A stretch of 64,000 bases of DNA from Flectonema sp. DT1601. Taxonomy: Eukaryota; Euglenozoa; Diplonemea; Diplonemida; Diplonemidae. Position 1 is the first letter of the stretch. Every line of letters starts with the position of its first letter. The position numbers and the translations under genes were made by a program. Shown here piece after piece: positions 30,858 to 41,921 of the stretch. Under the pieces are notes generated by a model, which worked only from the letters and a program-made list of their open reading frames with translations, ran no database searches and was not told the DNA's origin. The stretch lies in contig OZ025843.1 of NCBI GenBank assembly GCA_964019425.1, positions 620,001 to 684,000 on the forward strand, written 5' to 3'.

Positions 30858-32219
30858 ATGGAGCATCTCCATGACGGGCAACCAGTTCGAGACAAGTGCA
30901 AGAAAGTAACTTTAACTCTAATAGCAGTCTGGTTAACAATCGTATGGACAATTGGTCTTCAGGTAAGACAAACGATATTAAGACAGACGAGCATAGCAGC
31001 AGAGACGACGACTATCCCAAAAACCACCAAAGACGATGAAGAGAACACGATCCAAACATATAGAGGAGAAGTACAATATATTTCTTTCGAACCTTGGAAT
31101 GGAGGATGGAACAACAAACGAATGTCAATAGAGTCTGCCATCCTGTACGCAGCATTAACAAATAGAACGTTAGTTCTGCCGCCTAAGTTAAAAACTGCGA
31201 GCACCAGATCTGCTGTTTTTTTTGAAGATTTTTTCGATTTGCAGAATTTAAGAAAATATATTTCTGTCATGACGTGGTCGGAATTTGAACCTCTCGTCAG
31301 CAGTCTTCCTGTTTCGAAAAATTTTGAAAATGAAGAAGTTGACTGTTCGTCACTTAAGTATAAATCTCCCATTCACTGGTGTAAGCGATTCAGAGATGTC
31401 CGTCGCCGAGCTCGGCAAGTCTCAACTCCGATGCTGAAATCCATTTTTACTATTTCAGGATCGACCAGTTCCCAAGATTTTAATGATTTTCGTCTCAACA
31501 AAGCTCCAGTTCCTTGGGATTTCCCAGATGATTATTGGGTTCATTTTCCTCAAAATTTGTTTGGACATTTTTATCATAATTTTTACTTTGGAACGATCAC
31601 TGAAAGGACCAAGTGGTTTACTTTTATGAAAAACTGTCTGAAGATAAGACCCGACATCCAAAGGGTGGCCGACTCAATAATAAAAGAATTGGGACCAGAA
31701 AACTACAACTCAGTTCATTTTCGACAAGGAGACTTCAAAGGTCAATTTAAGAATTACGTTACGACACCTGATGATTTGGTTGATAATTTAAAAAGTCACA
31801 TCATGGATAAAAGTGTATTGTACTTGGCAACTGATGAAAAGGATGACTCAGTTATAAGAAGGATTACCCACTCTCTAAAACCAATTATTGTAAAACGATA
31901 TTCAGATTTTGAAATTATTAATCAAATCTCAGCAGACTGGATTCCCGTCATCGAGATGCTCATCTGCTCATCAGGATCTCACTTTACAGGTTCCAAGTTA
32001 TCGACATTCAGTGGATACATAACCCGTCTTAGAGGATACAATCCGTCACCAACTATTAACAAACAGCTTTACTACACTGATAGTAAATACACTCTTGAAG
32101 TCGTGTTGGAAGAAGCAAAACCGTATTCTTGGAATTCAAAAGGAAGTGGAAAACTCGGAGACTTCAGAGGAATCAGAGTCTGGTGGAATAGAGAGTATCC
32201 GGAATCATGGAATATTTAA
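30858..32219 (+). CDS. GDP-fucose protein O-fucosyltransferase-like, type II membrane protein
   Basis: 453 residues from the ATG at 30858 (MEHLHDGQPVRDKCKK), TAA stop, no intron needed. A short basic cytosolic tail precedes one membrane segment (~16-36, VTLTLIAVWLTIVWTIGLQ), typical of Golgi/ER type II glycosyltransferases. The O-FucT signature follows at ~81-108: WNGGWNNKRMSIESAILYAA, then NRTLVLPP. A second motif is SVHFRQGDF (~287), the 'HxRxGD' GDP-fucose contact, here with Gln where many families have Arg. The family moves fucose from GDP-fucose to Ser/Thr of secreted proteins, or acts on glycans; the acceptor cannot be read from sequence. Confidence 0.82.
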   Translation: MEHLHDGQPVRDKCKKVTLTLIAVWLTIVWTIGLQVRQTILRQTSIAAETTTIPKTTKDDEENTIQTYRGEVQYISFEPWNGGWNNKRMSIESAILYAALTNRTLVLPPKLKTASTRSAVFFEDFFDLQNLRKYISVMTWSEFEPLVSSLPVSKNFENEEVDCSSLKYKSPIHWCKRFRDVRRRARQVSTPMLKSIFTISGSTSSQDFNDFRLNKAPVPWDFPDDYWVHFPQNLFGHFYHNFYFGTITERTKWFTFMKNCLKIRPDIQRVADSIIKELGPENYNSVHFRQGDFKGQFKNYVTTPDDLVDNLKSHIMDKSVLYLATDEKDDSVIRRITHSLKPIIVKRYSDFEIINQISADWIPVIEMLICSSGSHFTGSKLSTFSGYITRLRGYNPSPTINKQLYYTDSKYTLEVVLEEAKPYSWNSKGSGKLGDFRGIRVWWNREYPESWNI

Positions 32220-32725
32220 TAAAAAAAAAAATAAAAAAGAAGATTTAATGAGTTTTCCTAAATGCAATAAGGGAGTGAGGTGTTTGATTGGTGTGGGTCT
32301 CAAGACTCTAATCCAACAACCTCCTCTTTTGGAGTAGATCTTATCGACAATATATGTCCACAGTCCCCGTATGACGTTTGGTTACCCTGGAAGAGCTGCA
32401 GGGGAGGGGGAGGGGGATATCTTCTGTCCACAAAAAAAATTTTGTGTAAAAAAAAAAAACATCGAGACCTTCCAAAAAAAAAAATAACGAGGCTCTCATG
32501 GTAATACACAAAACTGTTTTTTTTTGTTTTTTATTTACAATACATCTGATGTTGAAAACTTTTTTTTCTTTTTTTTTTTTTTTTTTGTTTCCTTCTTGAA
32601 ACAGGTCTACATACAACAAAGTATTCCAACTCAACGATCTCATCTTTTTTAACAAAACTCATCAAGTGACTTCTTAACAGGTTGAATTCCGTTAACCAAA
32701 AAAAAAAAAAAAAAAGGGCGGAAAT
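32220..32725. other. Intergenic
   Basis: Homopolymer runs and a G-rich stretch near 32400. No gene seen. GCGGAAAT directly precedes the next ATG. Confidence 0.5.
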
Positions 32726-34927
32726 ATGTTCCGTCACATGGATGTGTTGTCTTCCCAAGAATTTGGATCACACAGGGGATACTCACCTCGAATTGAGGTT
32801 GGAGGTTACAGTGAAGCAGCTCTCTCTGAGGTAGTGTCGGCATCTCAATCTGATGAGATGATGACAGCGAGTGATGATCTGTTTGATAGCCCCGACAGAA
32901 GAACACCTGGAGCATGTGAAAAAGTGTATTACCCAACTCCTAGTGGGCTACGAATGGGAATTGATGGGAGGCTTAGATGTGGTGTCAGTAGATCTGTCTT
33001 ATCGCCACTCGAAGAAAAAGAAATATCAGACACTCGTTCTGATGATAATAACGAAGATGAGAATATCTACACTCCAATGAAACACGCATCTGTTATAAAG
33101 TCGACATTACAAAGTCTTCGAAAATATAAAGTTTGCGATCCCAGTACTCTAAACGATACGCTTGATGAAAACACCGATCAGAGTCCTCTTCAGAAAGCTT
33201 CTCAACATACAACGTGGGAAGATGATCATCTTAGGCAGCAACGATTACCTGACGTGTGTCTACCAAAACCAGAATTTGAAGATAAAAATAAATTAAATAA
33301 ACATGAAAATATGAACCTTCACAGTACCAGAGTTCGTATTGTTTCCTCATCAGGAAGATCCTATCCAATCGATATTTCTAATGGGCTGCAATGTCATGTT
33401 TCAGAATTGATATCTCTCTGTTCCGAAAGAGAAAAATTCACGAGTGCGAGACTGATATTTAATGACAACGTGTTGGACAGTAAACTGACACTTTCTGAAC
33501 ACGGAGTCTCTCACAACGATAAAATAATACTACAAATTGAAGAAGACACCAAAGTATCATCACCTCCTCCAATGAGGAAAGTCTTAGGAAGGTGTTCAGA
33601 TGAGGTCCTCAGTACTTTTATAGGTGTCGCTCTACTCCCTAAAGAGCACGTAGACACCAGTTTTGTTCAGGTCCATACTGGTGCTGCTGTAGCAGCCGCC
33701 ATTCAAGCCCAAGGAACTGAAGAAAAAATTGAAAATTGGGATGTCAGAGCGCAGTCAAGCGGTTGGAGGAAGTCAGGAAGGGATTTGAGCATCACTGGAG
33801 CAATTTCTGAAACACCCAGTGACGCTGGTGTTGATAATTACGAGTCGTTTAATATGGGAACTCCTGTTCATCAATACGTCGACAAAGACACTGCACGAAT
33901 CGTACTAAGCGACAGAAAGGGTAACTATGCCGCTGTGTACCCAAAAGGTGTAGTTCCACTCTCTAAACACCCAGCTAGACAATGGCTTCTTGACTATTAT
34001 AATGAACATGGAAGTAGTCGAATATCGGAGGTTGATAAAATGCTGTGGGATGCAAAGGGGAGGGAAGACTATTTGAGAAGGAAAGTAATTAGGGAATACG
34101 GACCTTCGAGGAAACCTTACACACAATACGTGAGAGAACATCGGAATAAGAGAAACTTCTCACCGGGTCCGGCTGTTGATAAATATTATGAAAAGAAAAC
34201 TCGACAACATATTCAAAGAGATCCCGATGATCAATTCTGGGTTGAATTAAAAGGAGAGAAGATTCCAGTCTCAGAACACCCAATGAGGAGCTACTTAATT
34301 GACTTCTATACTGAACGATGTCCTGAAAGGGTAAACGAAGTTGATAAAGATCTTTGGGAATTCCAATGGGAAGAAGACCAACTACGACAACGTGTCATCA
34401 AATCATTTGGTGAAGCAAGCATTCCTCCTTACGCTGTCTATCTTCAAAAACATAACGACTCACTTGCTGAAAGAAATGAAGAAGTTAGAAAGAGTGCTCA
34501 AGGAATACAGGATCAACAAGATGTTCTTCGACAACGTGGTCCTTGGCTTGAAGTTAAAAACAAAGACACGAATACAATTTATTATTTTAATGAAGTAACT
34601 GGTGCAGCAGTTTGGGATCCCACGAATACTCCATTCAGAGAAGTCCACCAACCAAGAGGTTCTTCAAGAACACCTTCTGTATCTGTGTCGAGTATTGTTA
34701 CATCGAATATTGGTACAGACTATTCTCTGTTCTCAACTATTCCACCTACTCCAGCTGCTTCGTCTGTCGGTGAAGGTGTCTCAAACCCACCAAGTGGGGG
34801 TCTGTTACCACCTCCTCCTAAAAGGAAACTCAGTAAGGTACTCAGCATTTCAGATATTGAATCGGTCGTTTCAGAACAGATGAGCAGCAAGGTGCCGTCA
34901 CTTCATGTTGCTGGAGGTGAAGATTAG
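32726..34927 (+). CDS. Ubiquitin-like/WW domain protein with a duplicated ~75-residue module
   Basis: 733 residues, single exon, TAG stop. A ubiquitin-like fold lies at ~200-272 (TRVRIVSSSGRSYPIDISNG, SARLIFNDNVLDSKLTLSEHG). Two copies of an internal module follow at ~390-475 and ~496-577. They share PLSKHPARQWLLDYYNE / PVSEHPMRSYLIDFYTE, a following EVDKxLW and a YxxYxxxH end. I do not recognise the module. A WW domain at ~605-633 has both Trp (GPWLEV, AAVWDP) and the YYF core. Ser/Pro-rich linkers surround the domains, and the C-terminus has PPPPK and acidic ends. This looks like an adaptor binding proline-rich partners. No catalytic motif is seen. Confidence 0.72.
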   Translation: MFRHMDVLSSQEFGSHRGYSPRIEVGGYSEAALSEVVSASQSDEMMTASDDLFDSPDRRTPGACEKVYYPTPSGLRMGIDGRLRCGVSRSVLSPLEEKEISDTRSDDNNEDENIYTPMKHASVIKSTLQSLRKYKVCDPSTLNDTLDENTDQSPLQKASQHTTWEDDHLRQQRLPDVCLPKPEFEDKNKLNKHENMNLHSTRVRIVSSSGRSYPIDISNGLQCHVSELISLCSEREKFTSARLIFNDNVLDSKLTLSEHGVSHNDKIILQIEEDTKVSSPPPMRKVLGRCSDEVLSTFIGVALLPKEHVDTSFVQVHTGAAVAAAIQAQGTEEKIENWDVRAQSSGWRKSGRDLSITGAISETPSDAGVDNYESFNMGTPVHQYVDKDTARIVLSDRKGNYAAVYPKGVVPLSKHPARQWLLDYYNEHGSSRISEVDKMLWDAKGREDYLRRKVIREYGPSRKPYTQYVREHRNKRNFSPGPAVDKYYEKKTRQHIQRDPDDQFWVELKGEKIPVSEHPMRSYLIDFYTERCPERVNEVDKDLWEFQWEEDQLRQRVIKSFGEASIPPYAVYLQKHNDSLAERNEEVRKSAQGIQDQQDVLRQRGPWLEVKNKDTNTIYYFNEVTGAAVWDPTNTPFREVHQPRGSSRTPSVSVSSIVTSNIGTDYSLFSTIPPTPAASSVGEGVSNPPSGGLLPPPPKRKLSKVLSISDIESVVSEQMSSKVPSLHVAGGED

Positions 34928-35169
34928 TAATTTAGAGTGAAACTTTTTTTTTGTTTCTCAAAAAAAAATGTGCTATTATTCTGTTTTGTATCCTAACCTG
35001 TGAATTTGTTGAATTCGTTTTTTTTTTTTTTTTGTAGAATATTTACAACCACCGGAAAAAAAAAAAAAAAAAAAAGACGGACATTTTTTTTGTTGGAGTG
35101 TTTTTTTTTTGTTATTTATTTTTTTTTATCGTTTTTTATATCAGGGACCATATAAAAAAAAGGTCTTCA
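34928..35169. other. Intergenic, T-rich
   Basis: Short spacer with T and A runs. TATATCAG (35137-35144) is a possible acceptor before the SNF2 ATG at 35170. Confidence 0.45.
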
Positions 35170-35543
35170 ATGGAGTCATTGGGTTGTATGGTTCCTAAGA
35201 GGTTACTCGGAGTCTTGAAAGATCACCAAGTAGAGGGGATTAGGTTCATGGCTGACAATGCAAGGCAAGGTCACGGTTGCATTCTAGCTCACAGTATGGG
35301 ATTAGGGAAAACAGCTCAGATAATTGTTCTTATTGCTGGATTGTTGAGGACACGTGAATTGGATAAACAAACTGCATTGGTGTTAACACCAAAATCGACG
35401 TTGTTGAATTGGACTACAGAATTTAAGAAGTGGTGTTCATTAGGTTTGCAACAACAACAACAACAACACAAAAAGATAAAATAAAAACATGCTTATTTAT
35501 TATTATTATTTATTTTTCCTATCGTCTGTTTTGTGGAGGTTTG

Positions 35544-35574
<31 letters not shown>

Positions 35575-38250
35575 GCAACAATAGGCGACTTGAAGAGTAA
35601 CAACCCGACTATGCAGATATACTCAATTCCTGACGGTGCTTCAATTTCCTCGAGATTAAGAGTAACATCACAGTGGGCAGATCAAGGTGGAGTTTTGTTT
35701 CTTGGTTATGAACAATACGTCGGTATTTCAAAAAAACAAAAGGGGATCAGAAACTGGGCAGGGTTGCTTATATGCGATGAGGGTCACAGAATAAAAAGCA
35801 CCGAGTCAAACACTGCCGTGGAATTATCAAAAATTAAGACAAAGAGACGAATTATCTTGACTGGCACCCCACTCCAGAACAACTTAATGGAATATTGGGC
35901 AATGATTCAATTTGTTAGACCAGGAATGATTTCTAGGTCTCATTTTGATCAGTATTTCAAATCACCTATTGAGGCAGGCCAATCCAGCTTGGCTTCGAAT
36001 TCTGCGATCTCGCTAATGCGTGAGCGTAGTTACGTCCTGTCGAGGACACTTGCTCCGTGTGTCTTGAGGAAGGATCAAACAATATTGCACGCATCGCTTC
36101 CCAGAAAAAGTGAATTTATTGTCTACTGCCCGATGACTAATTTCCAACGGTCTCTGTACTACACATACAAGGATAGTTATGCGGATAACGAAAAAAGAAA
36201 AACGTTACTGGCGTATGTCTGTGGTATCAATAAGATTGGTGCCCACCCTGACCTTCTCAAGCAATTTCTTGAGAGGCGGGCAGACAAAGATTCTGGGTGG
36301 GCAAAGATTGTTCTTGATGTCTTCAATACGCCCGCTTACAAGCCGGAGATGATCACAGAATCGCCTAAGTTGTTGGTACTTCTGTACCTCTACGTGGACT
36401 GCATGACCAAGAACAAGAAGATGCTTATATTTTCGCAATACATAGAGACCCTCGACTACATCGAGCGGGTTCTCAAAAAAACTGAACAGGGCAAACGTGC
36501 TGCGCTCTTCCGACTTCATGGAAGCTGTTCAGGTAGTGACCGAGAGCACTCGATGAAGTCATTCCAGAATATCAAAAACGCCCCTGCAGTGTTTTTAATA
36601 AGCACCCTTGCTGGGGGGGTTGGTATTAACCTCAACACAGCACACTCAGCAGTGTTGTTTGACGTTTCATTCAACCCGGCGAATGATCAGCAAGCGATTT
36701 TTCGCTGCTACAGATACGGCCTGGAGCACCCTGTTGAAATATACAGACTGGTGAGTGAAGGTACTCCAGAATCAGCAATGTACGCCAGGTGCATATCAAA
36801 GGAGTGGATGTCCCGCAAAGTCGTTGATGAACAAATTCCTACCAGGGAATTCATGAACACAGTTGACCTGCGCGTTGTATTCACGAACGAGTGCGAAGCT
36901 GATGACAACGACAAGTCGAAACAAAAGTGGAAACTCGAAAAAGAATATTGTCTGAACACGAGCACTGCCCTGCGCACGGCGATAACTAAATTAGAAGAGA
37001 GAGGGCACGTAGTCCACAAATTACACAGGCACGAAAGTTTGCTCATAGATGACGAAGACGAAGAGGCAGGCGAACGAGAGAAATCGGCCCTTATGAAGTA
37101 TGAAAATCGTACAGGCCAAAAACGTCGGAAAGCGGGCTCTGAATCCTCCTCATCTGATCTGTCAGATGATGCTCAACTGCGGCTTGCCATCCACCGTTCA
37201 TTGCTCATTCCGGATAACTCGCCCGCTTCGCAGGACCCGCCAACATCGGGAGCTAATCAGGCGATGCAACAGTTTGCTTCTACAGGTCCTGATTTAGAAT
37301 GTCTTCTACATCAGTCAGCGAGTAACGTTATTGAAATAGACGAAGCATCAACTATTGTGGACAGCGATTCTGGTGATAATATTATGGCAGCTGATTGGAA
37401 AACAGAGAAGCAGAAGAAAGAAGTGAAGCCTGACGGAGATAGCGAGGAGGAAGATTCCGAACTTGAACTTGCTATCCAGGAATCTCTTTTAACTTCGCGG
37501 GGCTTCTCAAGTGACCTCGAACAGGCTCTCAAAGAGTCTCGAAGCTGTATAAATCAAGCTTGTACGTCAGACTACAAGCCCGCGCTTTCCCTCAGCCGGG
37601 GTGCTGACGAGAATCGATCCACTAAACTGCCAGCAGGAACACCCGCTCTCAGCGGCCAACCTACACTTGCAGCATCACTTAAAACTGAATCTTCATCTGG
37701 GAAACAAATTCAGCGGCCTGATTATGACCTTCTATGTGCACTTCAAGATGCAGATATGCAACCTGAATCATTTGATGTTGTTCCCACTGAGATAGAAGAC
37801 GATCACTGGGAGGATATAAGCTCGGAGGTTGGTAACGTTAGCGCAAAAGATCAGCTCAAATATCGAATTCCCGATGTAGGTACTGTGGAACCGGATGAAG
37901 AACCAGAGTATTGGATGAGTAGTGTTGTTTGTGCCAATAATTCAAAAGAACACACAGATTTGTCCAACTATCAAACTACTCCAGACACAATTGATGACAA
38001 GTTGGTCAAATTTGATTCCATGCAAAGCATAGCTTCAGACCATTCAGAAGAAGAACAATACTCGGTTAAGAAAAAGAGGTCAAATGAAGGTTTAATTGAA
38101 AATGTTAAGAGACACAGAGAAGATTCAAATGACAGTCTTGACAGCCTGTTGAACTTCAGCTCCGAAGAAGGAACTCCGCAGGCCGTGGCTGTTGAACATG
38201 GCTTGACAGGTGGCCAGACCCATTTTCGGAATCAATGTTACCGAGTTTGA
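35170..38250 (+). CDS. SNF2-family ATPase, ATRX/ARIP4-like, with C-terminal UIM-like motifs
   Basis: Exons 35170-35443 and 35585-38250 give 979 residues and a TGA stop. The helicase motifs are in order: I HSMGLGKTAQ (41-50), Ia LTPKSTLLNW, II LLICDEGHRIKS (DEGH ~156-159, as in ATRX and ARIP4 rather than DEAH), III LTGTPLQNNLMEYWAMIQFV, then the C-terminal lobe with IFSQYIETLDYI, LISTLAGGVGINL and DVSFNPANDQQAIFRCYRYG. Protein length is short for ATRX and no ADD domain is present. The C-terminal ~350 residues are acidic and carry several UIM-like helices: AQLRLAIHRSLL (~620), SELELAIQESLL (~712), SDLEQALKES (~733) and perhaps YDLLCALQDA (~805). The ATPase remodels chromatin using ATP. The UIM-like tail suggests recruitment by ubiquitinated histones, which is inference. 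Confidence 0.87.
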
Positions 38251-38873
38251 GATGCAGACAAAGAGGCGGCAGTTCGATCAACAGAATTCTTCTGTTTAAG
38301 CCCACACTTCTTTTATCAGACAGCTGATCAGTATTTACCTTTTTTACTTCAGCAGACAAATAGTAGTGGATTGAGCGACAATGTACTAATGACTGAATCC
38401 CTTTTTTTTCCATCACTTAGCATTATTCAACAGCTAACAAAACATAAAATGAAAGTGATTCACTTAAGCATGTGACTGCCTGCCATCCACCTTCTGCGCA
38501 TGATAGATGAAATGATGCACAAGCCTGAAACTTGTTGGAAATATTACTGAGTGGAAAAAACCAAAATCTGCAAAAAACCGCACTAATTTTTCCACACAGT
38601 AGTATTTTCCACCACTGGTACAGATTCGATTGCAATACTCTTTTTTGAACTTTTGAAGAATCAAACAATGTAAACCAGGAATACTTATTCCTGATTTTGT
38701 GGTGCTGAAAATTTAACACACCCATATCTATTGGCCTTTCTTCGAAATAATTTGCATTGACCTTTCATGTCTTGAGCTCGTCTGTGATTGTTCATGCATC
38801 ACTTTTTTTGACCTTTCAAGTTTTGTGGTGTTTCCAGCATTAGAAATGATTTCCTGCTCTGTTGAAGTTGCGG
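38251..38873. other. Intergenic between SNF2 gene and tRNA-Ala
   Basis: Moderately AT-rich and without the long homopolymers of the left part. No gene recognised. Confidence 0.5.
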
Positions 38874-38883
38874 AAAAAAAAAA
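38874..38883 (-). terminator. Pol III terminator of tRNA-Ala (T run on minus strand)
   Basis: Ten A on the + strand, read as T on the tRNA strand, immediately after the discriminator base. This is the usual Pol III stop. Confidence 0.8.
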
Positions 38884-38955
38884 TGGACATTGAGGGGTTC
38901 GAACCCTCGGCCTCCCGTATGCGAAACGGGCGCTCTTCCACTGAGCTAAACGCCC
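38884..38955 (-). tRNA. tRNA-Ala(CGC): tRNA-Ala (anticodon CGC)
   Basis: A full cloverleaf can be drawn by eye on the minus strand. The acceptor GGGCGTT pairs with AATGTCC and includes the G3:U70 wobble that marks alanine tRNAs. The D arm is GCTCAGTGGAAGAGC, the anticodon stem is CCCGT/ACGGG with loop TTCGCAT (anticodon CGC), and the T arm GAGGG/CCCTC has loop TTCGAAC. The discriminator is A. No intron; CCA is not encoded, as expected in eukaryotes. It marks the border between the housekeeping-type left part and the LINE-rich right part. Confidence 0.96.
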
Positions 38956-40215
38956 ATGCCCAGGGTTTTCGTTTTATTTATTGTCGATTTATCGTCCATT
39001 TTTGTTGACGGATCCCACGACCCTGTCAACTACACGGCTGGCGCAGCGGCAGTGCAGATCACGCCGTGTGAACGGACCATGGCATCGAGACTTGTTGCAA
39101 CGGAAAGTAGTTATAAAGCTGAACAGGTAACTCTGAAGCTGTTAATAAGTGAATTTGGAAAAGCAACCTCTGTCTTGCTGGAATCACGAGAGTCTTCAGT
39201 GATTCTAAATCCAATCTGGATGAGCTGCGTGGTGGAATTGCGGCTCAGAGGAAGCTGAACTCTCTCTCGATACTAGAAGGGATAAGAAAATTAGACTCAT
39301 TCGTACACCTTCAATTCATCCCAGCTCATGGGAATTGAACCGCATGACAAGGCAGATGAACTGGCGAAAAAGATCTCAAAAGATGTTAAGAGCAAGCCGG
39401 TGTCAACGACTATGGACTTCTTCGCACATAAGTCAAGGATAGTGAGGGAAGCTAACAGAAAGCTGTTTGGTAAGATTATGGAGGGTTCAACAAGGGCGAA
39501 ACCACCGATCAAACGGGTGATGCTTAGGCAATATCTTGATGCTACCGGAGGCCTGAGAGCGGCTCGATACCCCAAGGACATGCTGAGAGAATCAGAGATA
39601 AGGATAGCCAGGTTCAGAACGGGCTCTCACCCCCTGCTCAGGGTAAATGAACTACCGATAAAGTGCCCCTTCTGCAAAAGAACAGACTCTTCTGCCCGAC
39701 ATCTAATATTTGATTGCGAGGATGGTGACGTGGTCCGCATTAGAGAAGGAACAATTAGATCAAACATTCAGGAAGCGAGAATCTCCGAGACCAAACTAAA
39801 TCTTTCAATAATGTTTGCGACGAGAAATCTTCACGCCCTAGCCGGCTACTTATGGCATTTGGAACAACGAACAGGCTTATCAAACTGTTAACTGATTGGT
39901 AGTTGCTAATTCATTAGTATCATTCTTCCTTATCACACTCCTTAATCATCTCCTAATTTCTCTGAGGACATCCGCAGAGCTTCATGGCTCGTAGGTAACC
40001 CAGTGGTCTTTGGCCACCGTCCCTGTACTGATCCTTCGCTTTATATTAACTGTGTCTTGAGATTCCTATCCGGGGAAGTCCTCCAACGGACTCAGGACAA
40101 TTGCGCTTGTTTTTACTTGTTTACTTTATCAAAAAATAAGAAGGGCAAGAATGCTCAGAATGAAGAAAAATAAAGTGGAAAGACAGGGGATGTGACTAAA
40201 TAAATAAATAAATTT
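38956..40215 (+). mobile_element. LINE 3' fragment 1 (I/Ingi-like: RNase H, CCHC finger, tail)
   Basis: A 5'-truncated non-LTR retrotransposon starting directly at the tRNA-Ala 5' end. RNase H motifs are SIFVDGSHDP (first Asp), SSYKAEQVTLKLLI (Glu), SDSKSN (third Asp, other frame) and AHGIEPHDKADELAKK (split between frames). The RNase H is thus broken by at least two frameshifts, near 39200 and 39330. A downstream zinc motif is CPFCKRTDSSARHLIFDC (CxxC-x8-H-x4-C). The 3' end is an (AAAT)n tail at about 40196-40215, typical of LINE insertion. Not functional. Confidence 0.8.
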
Positions 40216-40254
40216 GCGTTTTTATTTATTTTAAATAAAAATAAAAAAAATGCG

Positions 40255-41850
40255 TTTTATTTATTGGGACCACACAAAATGCCTTCACGCGGCGGTCTCG
40301 GAAGGCCCCCTGGGTGGTTTGCTTGGATGCTACCAAAAGAGTGCTTCGAACAACTGGAATTACTGGTAAACAGGGCAGTGAGGCTGGTAACTGGATGTCT
40401 GCGGAGCACCAAACTACAGAGACTTTACAAAGAAGCCGACACGCCAAGACTGAAGGAACACATCCAGTATAAGATGTGTAGAACCTATGAACGTTTCAAA
40501 TTAAGTCCGTTCCTACCGACTCGCAAGCTGACGAGAACAGGGAGTTCAGAATTATTTCAAAAATCGAAATGGGGATGGAATGTCTGGATAGACTATGTCT
40601 CTGGTGTCCCTGGCCTTGACAATTACCGGAGCATTACCAACCTGGAAGTGAACCCAGAACACTACACTCTCCCTCCATGGAAAAGTACTAGTGCGATGAG
40701 ATTCACATATTCAAGTAACAAGGAAGAGGCTGAACAGCGAGAAACTGAACTACCAGCTCACGAGATGAAAGTCTACACTGACGGGTCGATAAGACACAAA
40801 CCCAACACTTACATGACAGACTCGGCTGCCGCTGTGGTCATGGTTAACGGAAGCAAGATGCGTCTACTTGGATATAAAATACCAGTAGCGGGTTCCTCTT
40901 ATAGGACCGAGCAGATTGCAGTGAAACTGGCGTTGGAAAATTTAGTTCAGGTGGCGGAGGATGAACATGAATCTCTAACAACAACGACGCACCTGTTGAC
41001 TGATTCGATGTCAGTCATGCAGGCATTGGAACAAGGGCCATATAAACAAAGGTCCCCAATGAACAAAAAGATCTGGAAGTTGGCAATGAAATTGGAGAAG
41101 AAGGGAATCCAAGTCAACATGCAGTATGTACCGGCACACAGAAACGTGCGGTACAACGAAGTAGCGGACCAACTGGCGAAATTCGCTGCAGGCCTGAAGG
41201 AAGATCCACCTCACGAAGATGTTATTATTAAACAACTGCCCACTCAACTTGACATGGGAACATTGATGACGTTTCACAAGCGGAGAAAACGGGAGAACTG
41301 GATCGGACCGGGAGAGGTAAGACACCCTCCGTACATCGAAGCTCTAACACGACCAGAGGAAGTACTGATGTCACGCTTTAGAGTGGGACATTGCAGATCT
41401 CTGATAATCAAAGGACTGAACGAGCTGTGCTTTTTCTGTAAACTTGGAAAGGCGACAGCACATCATGTATTATTTATATGCGAACATTGGTGTATAGAAA
41501 CCTTGAGAGAAAAATACATCAGTCACATGATGAATGACAAGGGAGAGGAAGCATGCCAACTGGAGGACTGCTACTTACCTGCGAATCAACAGCAGATGAC
41601 TGGTTTTGTCACAACCTTAGACAGACTGGCACAACTATTAGGACGGTAGTATTATTAAAACATCGACATTTCGAATATCAACATTGAAGGCATCGTTGCA
41701 ACACATCTGAAGTCGTCCAAGTGGACAATTAATTCTGTAGTATTAGTTTTAAGTTATCAAAACAAAGAAAAGAGATACGAAGCCTGCGGGATTCCCACCC
41801 CCAACCCCCAAAACAAAGAAAGTAAGAAAGAAAGAAAGAAAAAGAACAGC
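40255..41850 (+). mobile_element. LINE 3' fragment 2 (intact C-terminal half: linker, RNase H, zinc finger)
   Basis: An open frame runs 40264-41649 (no ATG of its own needed) through the post-RT connection domain (ECFEQLELLVNRAVRLVTGC), then RNase H with KVYTDGSIRH, RTEQIAVKLALE, LLTDSMSVMQAL and PAHRNVRYNEVADQLAKFA (all four acidic/His positions present), then CFFCKLGKATAHHVLFICEH as the zinc motif. The RT domain is missing, so this copy is 5' truncated. The 3' end becomes A-rich with GAAA repeats at about 41815-41850. It is a different subfamily from fragment 1. Confidence 0.85.
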
Positions 41851-41921
41851 CGCGCCTAACAGCGCAATCAGCATCACAGACTCACGGGTCGTGGTGCACT
41901 CAAAAAAAAAATTTTTTTTTT

